Positions 8,365 to 15,675 of a stretch of DNA of 64,000 nucleotides are shown here, one piece after another (the stretch's first letter is position 1; the number at the start of each line of letters is the position of its first letter). The notes beneath the pieces are model-generated. The model was not told the origin of the DNA. It worked only from the letters and a program-made list of their open reading frames with translations, and ran no database searches. This stretch comes from Streptomyces sp. 840.1. Its GTDB lineage: Bacteria; Actinomycetota; Actinomycetes; Streptomycetales; Streptomycetaceae. The DNA is taken from assembly GCF_003751445.1 (NCBI RefSeq), contig NZ_RJUU01000003.1, positions 744,001 to 808,000 on the forward strand, in the 5' to 3' direction. Position numbers and translations under genes: made by a program.

Positions 8365-8381
8365 GACGAAAAGCGTCCGGG
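8361..8381 (+). promoter_or_regulatory. Leader hairpin before CDF gene
   Basis: Perfect 8-bp stem CCCGGACG/CGTCCGGG with loop AAAAG, ending 27 bases before the ATG of the cation-efflux gene. It could act in the 5' leader or be a protein-binding palindrome. Confidence 0.4.
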
Positions 8382-8408
8382 TCCGCGCGACGACCGGGAG
8401 GCGTCCCC

Positions 8409-9350
8409 ATGGGGGCTGGGCACGACCACGGACATACGCACGGCGGCCCCGCACCCACCGGCACCGCGGCCGCCGCGTACCGGGGACGGCTGCGGATCGC
8501 GCTGGGCATCACGCTCACCGTGACGGTCATGGAGATCGTCGGCGGGCTGGTCTCCGGCTCCCTGGCACTGATCGCCGACGCGGCCCACATGGCGACCGAC
8601 GCGCTGGGCCTGGGCATGGCCCTGCTGGCGATCCACTTCGCCAACAGGCCGGCCGGACCGAACCGAACCTTCGGCTACGCCCGCGCCGAGATCCTCGCCG
8701 CGCTGGCCAACTGTCTGCTGCTGCTCGGGGTCGGCGGCTACCTCCTCTTCGAGGCGGTCGAGCGGTTCGTCAGCCCGGCCGAGACCAAGGGCGGGCTGAC
8801 GATCGCCTTCGCCCTGGTCGGCCTGGTGGCGAACATGGTGTCGCTGTCGCTGCTGATGCGCGGGCAGAAGGACAGCCTGAACGTGCGGGGCGCCTATCTG
8901 GAGGTGCTCGCGGACACCCTCGGTTCGGTGACCGTGCTGATCTCGGCGGGCATCATCCTGGCCACGGGCTGGCAGGCCGCCGACCCGATCGCCTCGCTGC
9001 TCATCGGCCTCATGATCGTTCCGCGTACGGCGAAGCTGCTCAAGGAGACCCTGAACGTCCTGCTGGAGTCGGCGCCCAAGGGAGTCGACATGGGTGAGGT
9101 GCGCGACCACATCACGGCCCTGCCCGGGGTGCTGGACGTCCACGACCTGCACGCCTGGACGATCACCTCCGGCATGCCGGTGCTGTCCGCCCATGTGGTG
9201 GTGCACCAGGAGCTGCTCGACTCGATCGGGCACGAGAAGCTCCTGCACGAGCTGCAGGGCTGCCTCGGCGACCACTTCGACGTCGAGCACTGCACCTTCC
9301 AGCTGGAGCCGAGCGGGCACGCCGAGCACGAGGCGAAGCTGTGCCGCTGA
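8409..9350 (+). CDS. Cation diffusion facilitator (zinc/cobalt/cadmium efflux)
   Basis: Membrane antiporter that exports divalent metal cations, 313 residues from the ATG at 8409, with a GGGAGG ribosome site just upstream. The His-rich N-terminus GHDHGHTHGG is a probable metal-binding tail. Six membrane segments fill about residues 28-215, with a cytoplasmic C-terminal domain containing HDLHAW. Site A ligands in the second helix are H60 and D64. In the fifth helix the usual H-x3-D is E165-x3-D169, a substitution that may alter metal preference. The upstream region holds direct repeats and a hairpin that may mediate metal-responsive control. Confidence 0.92.
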   Translation: MGAGHDHGHTHGGPAPTGTAAAAYRGRLRIALGITLTVTVMEIVGGLVSGSLALIADAAHMATDALGLGMALLAIHFANRPAGPNRTFGYARAEILAALANCLLLLGVGGYLLFEAVERFVSPAETKGGLTIAFALVGLVANMVSLSLLMRGQKDSLNVRGAYLEVLADTLGSVTVLISAGIILATGWQAADPIASLLIGLMIVPRTAKLLKETLNVLLESAPKGVDMGEVRDHITALPGVLDVHDLHAWTITSGMPVLSAHVVVHQELLDSIGHEKLLHELQGCLGDHFDVEHCTFQLEPSGHAEHEAKLCR

Positions 9351-9461
9351 GCACGTGAGGACCCGTGCGCGCCGGCGGGCGACAGCGCACGACGGCCGCC
9401 GGGAGGCCGCCGGAATCGCCGATGTACGGTGGGATCCACTCTCGATCAAAGGTTCCTCGTC

Positions 9462-9989
9462 TTGACCGAAATCCACCAGCCCCGGCACTGGACGGCCCGC
9501 CCCGAGACGCCTGCGGACATCGCCGCCGTGCACGCGGTGAACGCCGCCGCGTTCGAGACCCGGGCCGAGGCCGATCTGGTCGACGCGCTGCGCGAGGACC
9601 CGGCGGCCTGGCTGCCCGGCCTCTCCTTCGTCGCCGACGCGGCCGACGGTTCCGTGGCCGCCCACGCCCTGCTGACCCGCTGCCGGGTCGGGGACGCACC
9701 CGCCCTGGCGCTCGCCCCGGTGGCCACGGCGCCCGAGCACCAACGCCGGGGCGCGGGGCAGGCGGTGGTACGGGCCGCGCTCGACGCGGCGCGACTGCGC
9801 GGGGAGTCACTGATCCTGGTGCTCGGCCATCCCGAGTACTACCCGAGGTTCGGCTTCGTGCCCGCGTCGCGGTACGGCATCCGGGCGGGCTTCGAGGTGC
9901 CGGACGGGGCGATGATGGCGCTGGTCCTCGATGGTTCCGCAACCGTGCCCCGGGGCACGATCCAGTATCCGGCGGCGTTCGGGGTCTGA
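9462..9989 (+). CDS. GNAT family N-acetyltransferase
   Basis: Acetyl-CoA-dependent N-acetyltransferase, 175 residues, substrate unknown. The TTG at 9462 is favoured as start because AAAGG lies 9 bases upstream; a GTG at 9429 is the alternative. The acetyl-CoA pyrophosphate loop is seen in the stretch VATAPEHQRRGAGQAVV, and the later LGHPEYYPRFGFVPAS is the family signature shared with YhbS-like predicted acetyltransferases. It stands alone, in tandem with the CDF and idi genes, and no partner is evident. Confidence 0.85.
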   Translation: MTEIHQPRHWTARPETPADIAAVHAVNAAAFETRAEADLVDALREDPAAWLPGLSFVADAADGSVAAHALLTRCRVGDAPALALAPVATAPEHQRRGAGQAVVRAALDAARLRGESLILVLGHPEYYPRFGFVPASRYGIRAGFEVPDGAMMALVLDGSATVPRGTIQYPAAFGV

Positions 9990-10128
9990 CGTGCGCGTCC
10001 GGTCCCCGTGGCGCCGCCGGACCGAACATGCCAGGGCCCGAAGTGCCGACAAGCCGCTTTTGTACGGCAGACTTGCGCAGACTCGACGGGACCGGCGCAC
10101 GGGGCCGGGACCACAGCGAAGGATGGGT

Positions 10129-10722
10129 ATGCCGACCAAACCAGCCACCGCGGCGAACAGCTCGTCGAACGGCGCAGCAGAAGCGATCATGCTCGAACTG
10201 GTCGACGAGAACGGCACCACCATCGGCACGGCGGAGAAGCTCGCTGCCCACCAGGCACCCGGCCAACTGCACCGCGCCTTCTCGGTGTTCCTCTTCGACG
10301 AGCAGGGCCGGATGCTGCTGCAGCGGCGCGCCCTGGGGAAGTACCACTCCCCCGGTGTCTGGTCCAACACCTGTTGCGGTCACCCGTATCCGGGCGAGGC
10401 GCCCTTCGCCGCCGCCGCCCGGCGGACGTACGAGGAGCTGGGCATCTCCCCCTCGTTGCTGGCCGAGGCGGGCACCGTCCGCTACAACCACCCGGACCCC
10501 GCCTCGGGTCTGGTGGAGCAGGAGTTCAACCACCTCTTCGTGGGCATGGCCCAGGAGCGGCTGCGGCCGGATCCGGAGGAGGTGGGCGAGACGGCCTTCG
10601 TGTCGGCCGGGGAGCTGGCCGAGCGGCATGCCGAGGCGCCCTTCTCGGCATGGTTCATGACGGTGCTGGACGCGGCCCGGCCCGCGATCCGTGAGCTGAC
10701 CGGCCCGGCCGCGGGCTGGTAG
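10129..10722 (+). CDS. idi: Type I isopentenyl-diphosphate delta-isomerase
   Basis: Nudix-fold enzyme that interconverts isopentenyl and dimethylallyl diphosphate for isoprenoid synthesis. 197 residues from the ATG at 10129, with GAAGG upstream; an ATG at 10123 is in frame. Catalytic and metal residues are visible: the cysteine in NTCCGHPYPGE, the Nudix glutamates in ARRTYEELGI, and HRAFSVFLFDEQGRMLLQRR near the N-terminus. Streptomycetes usually make IPP by the MEP pathway, and idi balances the two isomers. No terpene synthase or mevalonate cluster adjoins it here. Confidence 0.95.
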   Translation: MPTKPATAANSSSNGAAEAIMLELVDENGTTIGTAEKLAAHQAPGQLHRAFSVFLFDEQGRMLLQRRALGKYHSPGVWSNTCCGHPYPGEAPFAAAARRTYEELGISPSLLAEAGTVRYNHPDPASGLVEQEFNHLFVGMAQERLRPDPEEVGETAFVSAGELAERHAEAPFSAWFMTVLDAARPAIRELTGPAAGW

Positions 10723-10750
10723 CCGGCGACCGCGGGCGCGGAGGGGCCGG

Positions 10751-11206
10751 TCAGGGGCGCGTGCTGAGCGGCAGCGCCGCCCAGATGACCTTTCCGCCGC
10801 CCGCGGTGTGCTCCACGTCGCAGACCCCGCCGGCCTCTCTGGTGATCTCCCGCACCAGCAGCAGCCCACGGCCGCCCGTCTGCGCGTAGTCGGTCTCCAG
10901 CGCCGTCGGACGGTACGGGTGGTTGTCCTCGACGGACACCCGTACCCATGCGGCGTCCACCGCCACCTCCACGGCGAGCTCCGGGGAGAGCAGTGCCGCG
11001 TGCTTCACGGCGTTGGTGACCAGCTCGGAGACGATGAGCAGCAGCCCCTGGGCGATGTCCTCGTCCAGGGGTACGCCCTGGCGGTCCAGCAGATCGCGTA
11101 CGGCGTACCTGGCCCGGGGTACGGACACATCCGTGGCCGGGGCGGTGAACCGCCAGACCCCTTCGTACGACACGGGCCCGGCGGGGACACTCCCGCGGCT
11201 CTCCAT
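10751..11206 (-). CDS. ATP-binding HATPase_c protein (anti-sigma-factor-like)
   Basis: Small single-domain GHKL ATPase of about 151 residues, of the kind that act as serine kinases or anti-sigma factors in streptomycetes. The N-box SELVTNAVKH, a DNHPYRP segment and the G-box GGRGLLLVREI are present. The start is uncertain: ATG at 11206 is taken, with GGAGAG somewhat far upstream, and an in-frame GTG near 11232 is possible. No partner sigma factor or anti-anti-sigma gene is adjacent, so its regulatory target cannot be named. Confidence 0.85.
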   Translation of the reverse strand: MESRGSVPAGPVSYEGVWRFTAPATDVSVPRARYAVRDLLDRQGVPLDEDIAQGLLLIVSELVTNAVKHAALLSPELAVEVAVDAAWVRVSVEDNHPYRPTALETDYAQTGGRGLLLVREITREAGGVCDVEHTAGGGKVIWAALPLSTRP

Positions 11207-11340
11207 AGACCGGTACCCGCTCTCCACTCGATGGTGACTGCACGTCGAGTACAGGGTGCGGGGCGTAGTTGGTCCGGTCCGTGCCACTGCGCGGAAGTCG
11301 ACTCCTATCGACAGAACTTGACCGGACAGCTGCGAATACG

Positions 11341-12009
11341 TCAGCCCTCAGACCGCTTTTGCTCGTCTCCCGAACCCTTCTCCGGCCCGGCCCGGTCCGC
11401 CCCCGTGCGGTCCTGGCCCGTCACGGGTGTCCCTCCGGCCGGCGTCAGCTGGTCCGAGACCATGGAGACGATCCGGCGGCCGCCCACACCGATCGCGATG
11501 AGCCCGAGTCCGTCGAAGAGCAGCGCGAGCGAGAAGAAGCAGCCGAGCACGTAGAGGCTGCTGTGCGGCCAGTCGAAGAGGACCAGCAGACCCAGCAGCA
11601 GTCCGAAGGCTCCCTGCAGCAGGGTCCAGCCGAACTGCGGGCCGCGCACCACGACGCTGCCGACGAGGCGGAACACCCCACCGGTCAGGAAGAGCAGGGC
11701 GGCGAACATGGTCAGCGCCTCGGCCGTGCCGTGCGGGTGGCGGATGACCACGACCCCGGCGGCGATGTTCAGGGCGGCGACCACCACGCCCAGCCAGAAG
11801 AAGTTGGTGCCGCGCGACTGGATCGCGTGGAGCAGCCCGACCAGGCCGCCGATCAGCAGCAGCCAGCCGAAGAGGATCATCGAGGTGAGCGTCGCGACGC
11901 CGGTGTAGACGAGACCCACCAGACCGGCGACGACGAGCACGCCGCCCAGCAGGGCGAGGCCGCCGAAGCTGCGGCTGAGCTTCCTGCCTTCTTTTACGGG
12001 ATCGGCCAC
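11341..12009 (-). CDS. DUF308 (HdeD-like) membrane protein
   Basis: 222-residue integral membrane protein with about six hydrophobic segments in a three-fold repeat of paired helices, typical of the DUF308/HdeD family. Paired Gly-rich helices such as FGWLLLIGGLVGLLHAI are evident. The C-terminal 40 residues are soluble, charged and probably disordered. HdeD is linked to acid resistance in Escherichia coli, but the function in streptomycetes is unknown. It is divergent from the enoyl-CoA hydratase-like gene. Confidence 0.85.
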   Translation of the reverse strand: MADPVKEGRKLSRSFGGLALLGGVLVVAGLVGLVYTGVATLTSMILFGWLLLIGGLVGLLHAIQSRGTNFFWLGVVVAALNIAAGVVVIRHPHGTAEALTMFAALLFLTGGVFRLVGSVVVRGPQFGWTLLQGAFGLLLGLLVLFDWPHSSLYVLGCFFSLALLFDGLGLIAIGVGGRRIVSMVSDQLTPAGGTPVTGQDRTGADRAGPEKGSGDEQKRSEG

Positions 12010-12076
12010 CGGAAGCTCCTCGGGGTGCGTACCTGCTGCGTGACCCCTTCTTGATCATAGGTTCGAACGGTACGGA

Positions 12077-12082
12077 TAGCAT
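12077..12082 (+). promoter_or_regulatory. Predicted -10 box of a leaderless promoter
   Basis: TAGCAT lies 7 bases before the ATG at 12090 and no ribosome site separates them, so transcription probably starts at or next to the start codon. A -35 box is not clear. Confidence 0.45.
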
Positions 12083-12089
12083 CCGGCGC

Positions 12090-12848
12090 ATGGACCGTAC
12101 GGAACCCCGGCTGGAGCTCACCGTCGCGGACGGCGTCGCCACCCTCGTCATCAGCAATCCGGCCAAGCGCAACGCCATGACGGCCGCGATGTGGCGGTCG
12201 GTGCCGGTGCTGCTCACGGATCTGGCCGCCGATCCCTCGGTGCGTGCCCTGGTGCTGACGGGCGCCGGGGACACCTTCTGCGCCGGGGCGGACATCCCCT
12301 CCCTCCGCGACCCGGCACACGCCCCGCAGGAGCTCGCGGTGGCCGCCGAGGAGGCACTGGCCGCGTTCCCCCGGCCGACGCTCGCCGCGGTGCGCGGCTA
12401 CTGCGTGGGCGGGGGAAGCCAGCTGGCGGCGGCCTGCGATCTGCGGTTCGCCGAGGAGGGCGCGTCGTTCGGGGTCACCCCCGCCAGGCTCGGCATCGTC
12501 TACCCCGCGTCCTCGACCCGCCGGCTGGTCGCGCTGACCGGCCCGGCGACGGCGAAGCACCTGCTGTTCTCCGGCGAGCTGATCGGCACCGGGCGGGCGC
12601 TGCGGACCGGCCTGGTCGACGAGGTGCTGCCGGCCGGTGAGCTGGACGTACGGGTCGGGGCCTACGCACGGGTCCTGGTGTCCCGTTCGCAACTGACCCA
12701 GGCGGCCGCCAAGGAGTTCGCCGCGGGGCGCGAGGACCGGGACGCCCACTGGGCGGACCAGGCCCGCCGCAGCGGCGACACGGCCGAGGGGGTCGCCGCT
12801 TTCCTGGAGCGGCGCGCGCCGCACTTCACCTGGCCGGCCCGGGAGTGA
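12090..12848 (+). CDS. Enoyl-CoA hydratase/isomerase family protein lacking the usual first Glu
   Basis: Crotonase-fold acyl-CoA enzyme, 252 residues. The oxyanion-hole segments FCAGADIPSLRD and CVGGGSQLAAACDLRFAE are intact. Where classical hydratases have the catalytic glutamate in a PE-x-x-x-G motif, this protein reads VTPARLGI, with alanine at that position, so simple 2-enoyl-CoA hydration is doubtful and another crotonase reaction is possible. It is apparently transcribed as a leaderless message. It is divergent from the DUF308 gene and convergent, 9 bases apart, with the DJ-1 gene. Confidence 0.85.
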   Translation: MDRTEPRLELTVADGVATLVISNPAKRNAMTAAMWRSVPVLLTDLAADPSVRALVLTGAGDTFCAGADIPSLRDPAHAPQELAVAAEEALAAFPRPTLAAVRGYCVGGGSQLAAACDLRFAEEGASFGVTPARLGIVYPASSTRRLVALTGPATAKHLLFSGELIGTGRALRTGLVDEVLPAGELDVRVGAYARVLVSRSQLTQAAAKEFAAGREDRDAHWADQARRSGDTAEGVAAFLERRAPHFTWPARE

Positions 12849-12857
12849 GCGCTCCCC

Positions 12858-13493
12858 TCAGCTGAGGACGAAGCGGCTCTTGGCGCGCCACTCCTCGACG
12901 ATCGCGGCCGGCGCCTTCTCGGGGGACCCGGCGTCGTAGGGCGGCTGCGGGTCGTACTCGGCCAGCAGCTGCACGGACTGCGCGTACCGGTCCCCGGCGA
13001 TCCGGCCGAGCAGGGTGAGTGCCATGTCGATACCGGACGAGACGCCGGCGCCCGTGACGTACTTGCCGTCGATGACGACGCGTTCGGCGGCCGGCTCCAC
13101 GCCGTACTCCTTCAGCGTGTCGAGGGCGAGCCAGTGCGAGGTCCCGCGCCGTCCCTTCAGGAGTCCGGCGGCCGCGAGCAGCAGTGAACCGGTGCACACG
13201 GAGGTCGTCCAGGTGCTGGTGGCATCGGCGGCGCGCAGCCAGTCGAGCAGGGTCTCGTTCGTCATCTGGGCGCTCTGCCCCGGACCACCGGGAACGATCA
13301 CCAGATCGGGCGCCGGGACCTCTTCGAGCGTCCGGTCCGCGACCAGCGACAGGCTGCCGGAGTCGTTGCGCACCGGTCCGGTGCGCTCGGCGACGAAGAC
13401 GGTCTCCGCGCCGGGGGCATGGGACAGGATCTCGTAGGGTCCGACGGCATCGAGCGCGGTGAAGCGGTCGAAGAGGACGATGGCGATCTGCAT
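12858..13493 (-). CDS. DJ-1/PfpI family protein, isonitrile-hydratase-like
   Basis: 211-residue single-domain DJ-1 superfamily protein with a nucleophile-elbow cysteine in TTSVCTGSLLLAAAG, the segment also seen in isonitrile hydratase (isonitrile to N-substituted formamide). PGGPGQS is the preceding loop. The start is the ATG at 13493, behind GGAAGGAAGG. It lies 19 bases downstream of the GlxA-type regulator gene and is very likely co-transcribed with it, which suggests that the regulator senses the enzyme's substrate or product. The hydratase assignment is by resemblance only. Confidence 0.85.
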   Translation of the reverse strand: MQIAIVLFDRFTALDAVGPYEILSHAPGAETVFVAERTGPVRNDSGSLSLVADRTLEEVPAPDLVIVPGGPGQSAQMTNETLLDWLRAADATSTWTTSVCTGSLLLAAAGLLKGRRGTSHWLALDTLKEYGVEPAAERVVIDGKYVTGAGVSSGIDMALTLLGRIAGDRYAQSVQLLAEYDPQPPYDAGSPEKAPAAIVEEWRAKSRFVLS

Positions 13494-13512
13494 GGTGCTG
13501 CCTTCCTTCCGG

Positions 13513-14535
13513 TCAGAGACCGATGGTGAGGGGCCGGGGGTCGGCGGGGGCGGTCCGGCCGGGGGGCGGGTCCTGCGGCCGAGGGGCGAACCGTCTGCGG
13601 TATTCGGCGGGTGCGGTGCCCAGCGCCTTGACGAACGCGCGGCGCATCGCCTCCGGAGTGCCGTAGCCGCACAGCCGCGCGATGCCGGCGACACCGTCGG
13701 AGGTGTCCTCCAGCAGCCTGCGGGCCTGTTCGAGGCGGACGCGGTCGACGTACCGGCCGGGCGTCATACCGGTCTCGGCGTGGAACGCACGGGCGAAGTG
13801 GCGCGGCGAGAGCCGGGCGCGAGCGGCGAGTGCCTCGACGGACAGGTCCCCGCCGGGGTGTTCGGTGATCCAGTGCTGGACCTCGCGCAGCGGTTCGCGG
13901 CGGGCCGTCTGGGCGGTGAGCTGGGCGCTGAACTGGGCCTGGTTCCCCGGCCTGCGCAGGAAGACCACCAGATGCCGGGCGATGGCGAGCGCCACCTCCC
14001 GGCCGTGGTCCTCCTCGACGAGTGCCAGCGCCAGGTCGATGCCCGCGGTGACCCCGGCCGAGGTGGCCAGTCTGCCGTCCCGCACGAAGATGGGTTCCGG
14101 GTCGACCTCGACGGCCGGATGGGTGCGGGCGAGGTGGTCGCAGACCGTCCAGTGCGTGGTCACCCGGTGCCCGTCCAGCTGCCCGGCCGAGGCGAGCAGC
14201 AGGGCGCCGGTGCAGACGGAGACGAGACGCTCCGCGTGCGGGGCGTGCCCGCGCAGCCAGTCGATCAGGGCGGGGTCGGGGTCGCGGGTACCCGCGCCGC
14301 CGGGGACCAGGAGGGTGTGGGCCGCTCCGGCGTCCGCGAGCCGGCTGTCGGGGACGAGCGTGAGGCCGCTCGACGAGCGGACCGGGGCGCCGTCCAGCGA
14401 GGCGGTGCGCAGGTCGTACGAGATCTCCGGGGACCGGGACGCTCCGGCGAAGACCTCCATCGGGCCGCTCACATCGAGGCTCTGGACGCCGTCGAAGAGC
14501 ACGACGAGCACGGATCGCTGCTTCATGTCCGCCAT
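13513..14535 (-). CDS. GlxA-type transcriptional regulator (DJ-1 domain + AraC HTH)
   Basis: 340-residue cytoplasmic regulator. Residues 1-190 are a DJ-1/PfpI sensor domain with the elbow cysteine in LVSVCTGALLLASAG. Residues about 220-320 carry the double AraC helix-turn-helix, including LSPRHFARAFHAETGMTPG and GIARLCGYGTPEAMRRAF. The start is ATG 14535 (GAGG 6 bases upstream), with ATG 14526 three codons later as alternative. The domain pairing and the downstream DJ-1 enzyme suggest a self-contained sensor-enzyme unit. It diverges from the SCO6745-family gene. Confidence 0.92.
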   Translation of the reverse strand: MADMKQRSVLVVLFDGVQSLDVSGPMEVFAGASRSPEISYDLRTASLDGAPVRSSSGLTLVPDSRLADAGAAHTLLVPGGAGTRDPDPALIDWLRGHAPHAERLVSVCTGALLLASAGQLDGHRVTTHWTVCDHLARTHPAVEVDPEPIFVRDGRLATSAGVTAGIDLALALVEEDHGREVALAIARHLVVFLRRPGNQAQFSAQLTAQTARREPLREVQHWITEHPGGDLSVEALAARARLSPRHFARAFHAETGMTPGRYVDRVRLEQARRLLEDTSDGVAGIARLCGYGTPEAMRRAFVKALGTAPAEYRRRFAPRPQDPPPGRTAPADPRPLTIGL

Positions 14536-14661
14536 CCTGAGCCTCGGCCCGGATGGCCGCAATGACGGGTTCCCCACCTTTCCTGCCATGACGCGTCGTG
14601 GCGTACCTGATTCGCGGCCCGGGGTTCCGGCACGTACCGACCAGTCGGTAACGTGCGGGGT

Positions 14662-15519
14662 ATGAGTACTCTCCCGCCCCGTGCCGGACGCCGCTGCCAC
14701 AACGCCCTCAACCCCCTGCACTCCGCGCTCTACTTCTCCCCCGACCTCGGCAAGGAGCTCGCCGGGATCGGGATCACCGACTCCTCCGCCGCGTACTTCG
14801 CCGCCCGCTCGGCCGCGATGGGCGCCGTCGGGGCGGGTACGGTCACCGCGACCTTCTACAACTTCAACCACGAGCTCGTCGCCCGGCACGTGCCCGCCGT
14901 CTGGGACACCGCCTCACCGGGCCAGGTCCTGGCGGCCCGGCTGCGCGCCGCCGACTCCACGCTGCGCAGGCTGCTCGGCGAGGAGATCATCACCTCGCCC
15001 GAGATGGCGGAGGCCGCGCAGCTCGCCCTGCGCGCCACCGAGGGCTGTACGCGACACGCCCGGCCGCTCTACGCCGCCCATGCCGATCTCCCGGTGCCGG
15101 ACCAGCCGCACCTGGCGTACTGGCACGCCGCGACCCTGCTGCGGGAACACCGCGGCGACGCCCATCTCGCCGCCCTCGTCGCGGCCGGCCTCGACCCGCT
15201 GGAGGCCCTGGTCAGCCACACCGCCACCGGCAAGGGCATGGCGCCGCGCTGGATCCTGGTCACCCGCGGCTGGCGGCGCACCGACTGGGAGGCCGCGTCC
15301 GAGCGGCTGCGCGAGCGCGGACTGCTCACCGCCGAGGGCGAGTTGACGCAGGAGGGCACCGCGCTCCGGGCCGGCGTCGAGGAGTCCACGGACCGGATGG
15401 ACCTCGCCCCGTACGAACACCTGGGCGGCGCCGGAGTGGCCCGGCTGACCGAGCTGGGCCGGGGTTTCCTCGCCACGGCGTTCGCCGCGGGCGCGTTCCC
15501 GGCGGAGGCGACCGGCTGA
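14662..15519 (+). CDS. SCO6745 family protein (function unknown)
   Basis: 285-residue protein that I recognise as a widespread actinobacterial family named after SCO6745; no biochemical function is established. The N-terminal half is helical, with the conserved-looking HNALNPLHSALYFSPD and ATFYNFNHELV. The C-terminal half resembles a winged-helix fold with WILVTRGWRRTDWEAA followed by ERLRERGLLTAEGELT. There is no signal peptide or membrane segment. The start is ATG 14662 with GCGGGG directly upstream. It is followed by a strong hairpin, so it is probably monocistronic. Confidence 0.82.
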   Translation: MSTLPPRAGRRCHNALNPLHSALYFSPDLGKELAGIGITDSSAAYFAARSAAMGAVGAGTVTATFYNFNHELVARHVPAVWDTASPGQVLAARLRAADSTLRRLLGEEIITSPEMAEAAQLALRATEGCTRHARPLYAAHADLPVPDQPHLAYWHAATLLREHRGDAHLAALVAAGLDPLEALVSHTATGKGMAPRWILVTRGWRRTDWEAASERLRERGLLTAEGELTQEGTALRAGVEESTDRMDLAPYEHLGGAGVARLTELGRGFLATAFAAGAFPAEATG

Positions 15520-15548
15520 CCGGACGCGCAGCCGACGGCCGGATTGTG

Positions 15549-15580
15549 GGGTGGCCGGGCGACACGGCGCCCGGCCACCC
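15549..15580. terminator. Hairpin between SCO6745-family gene and tex
   Basis: Perfect 13-bp stem (15549-15561 with 15568-15580) and loop ACACGG, 30 bases after the upstream stop. No T run follows; its position and strength indicate a terminator. Confidence 0.75.
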
Positions 15581-15675
15581 GGCAGAATGCAGGCGAGTGG
15601 CTCCGGTCCGGCCCGCACGGCCGGCCCCCGGGCCCGACCAGCACAGCCAGCAGGAGAAGGCGAGTCGGTAGAACC

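Noticed and set aside
10129..10722. A terpene biosynthetic cluster around idi.
   Set aside because: No terpene synthase, prenyltransferase or mevalonate gene adjoins it; idi alone is common in streptomycetes.
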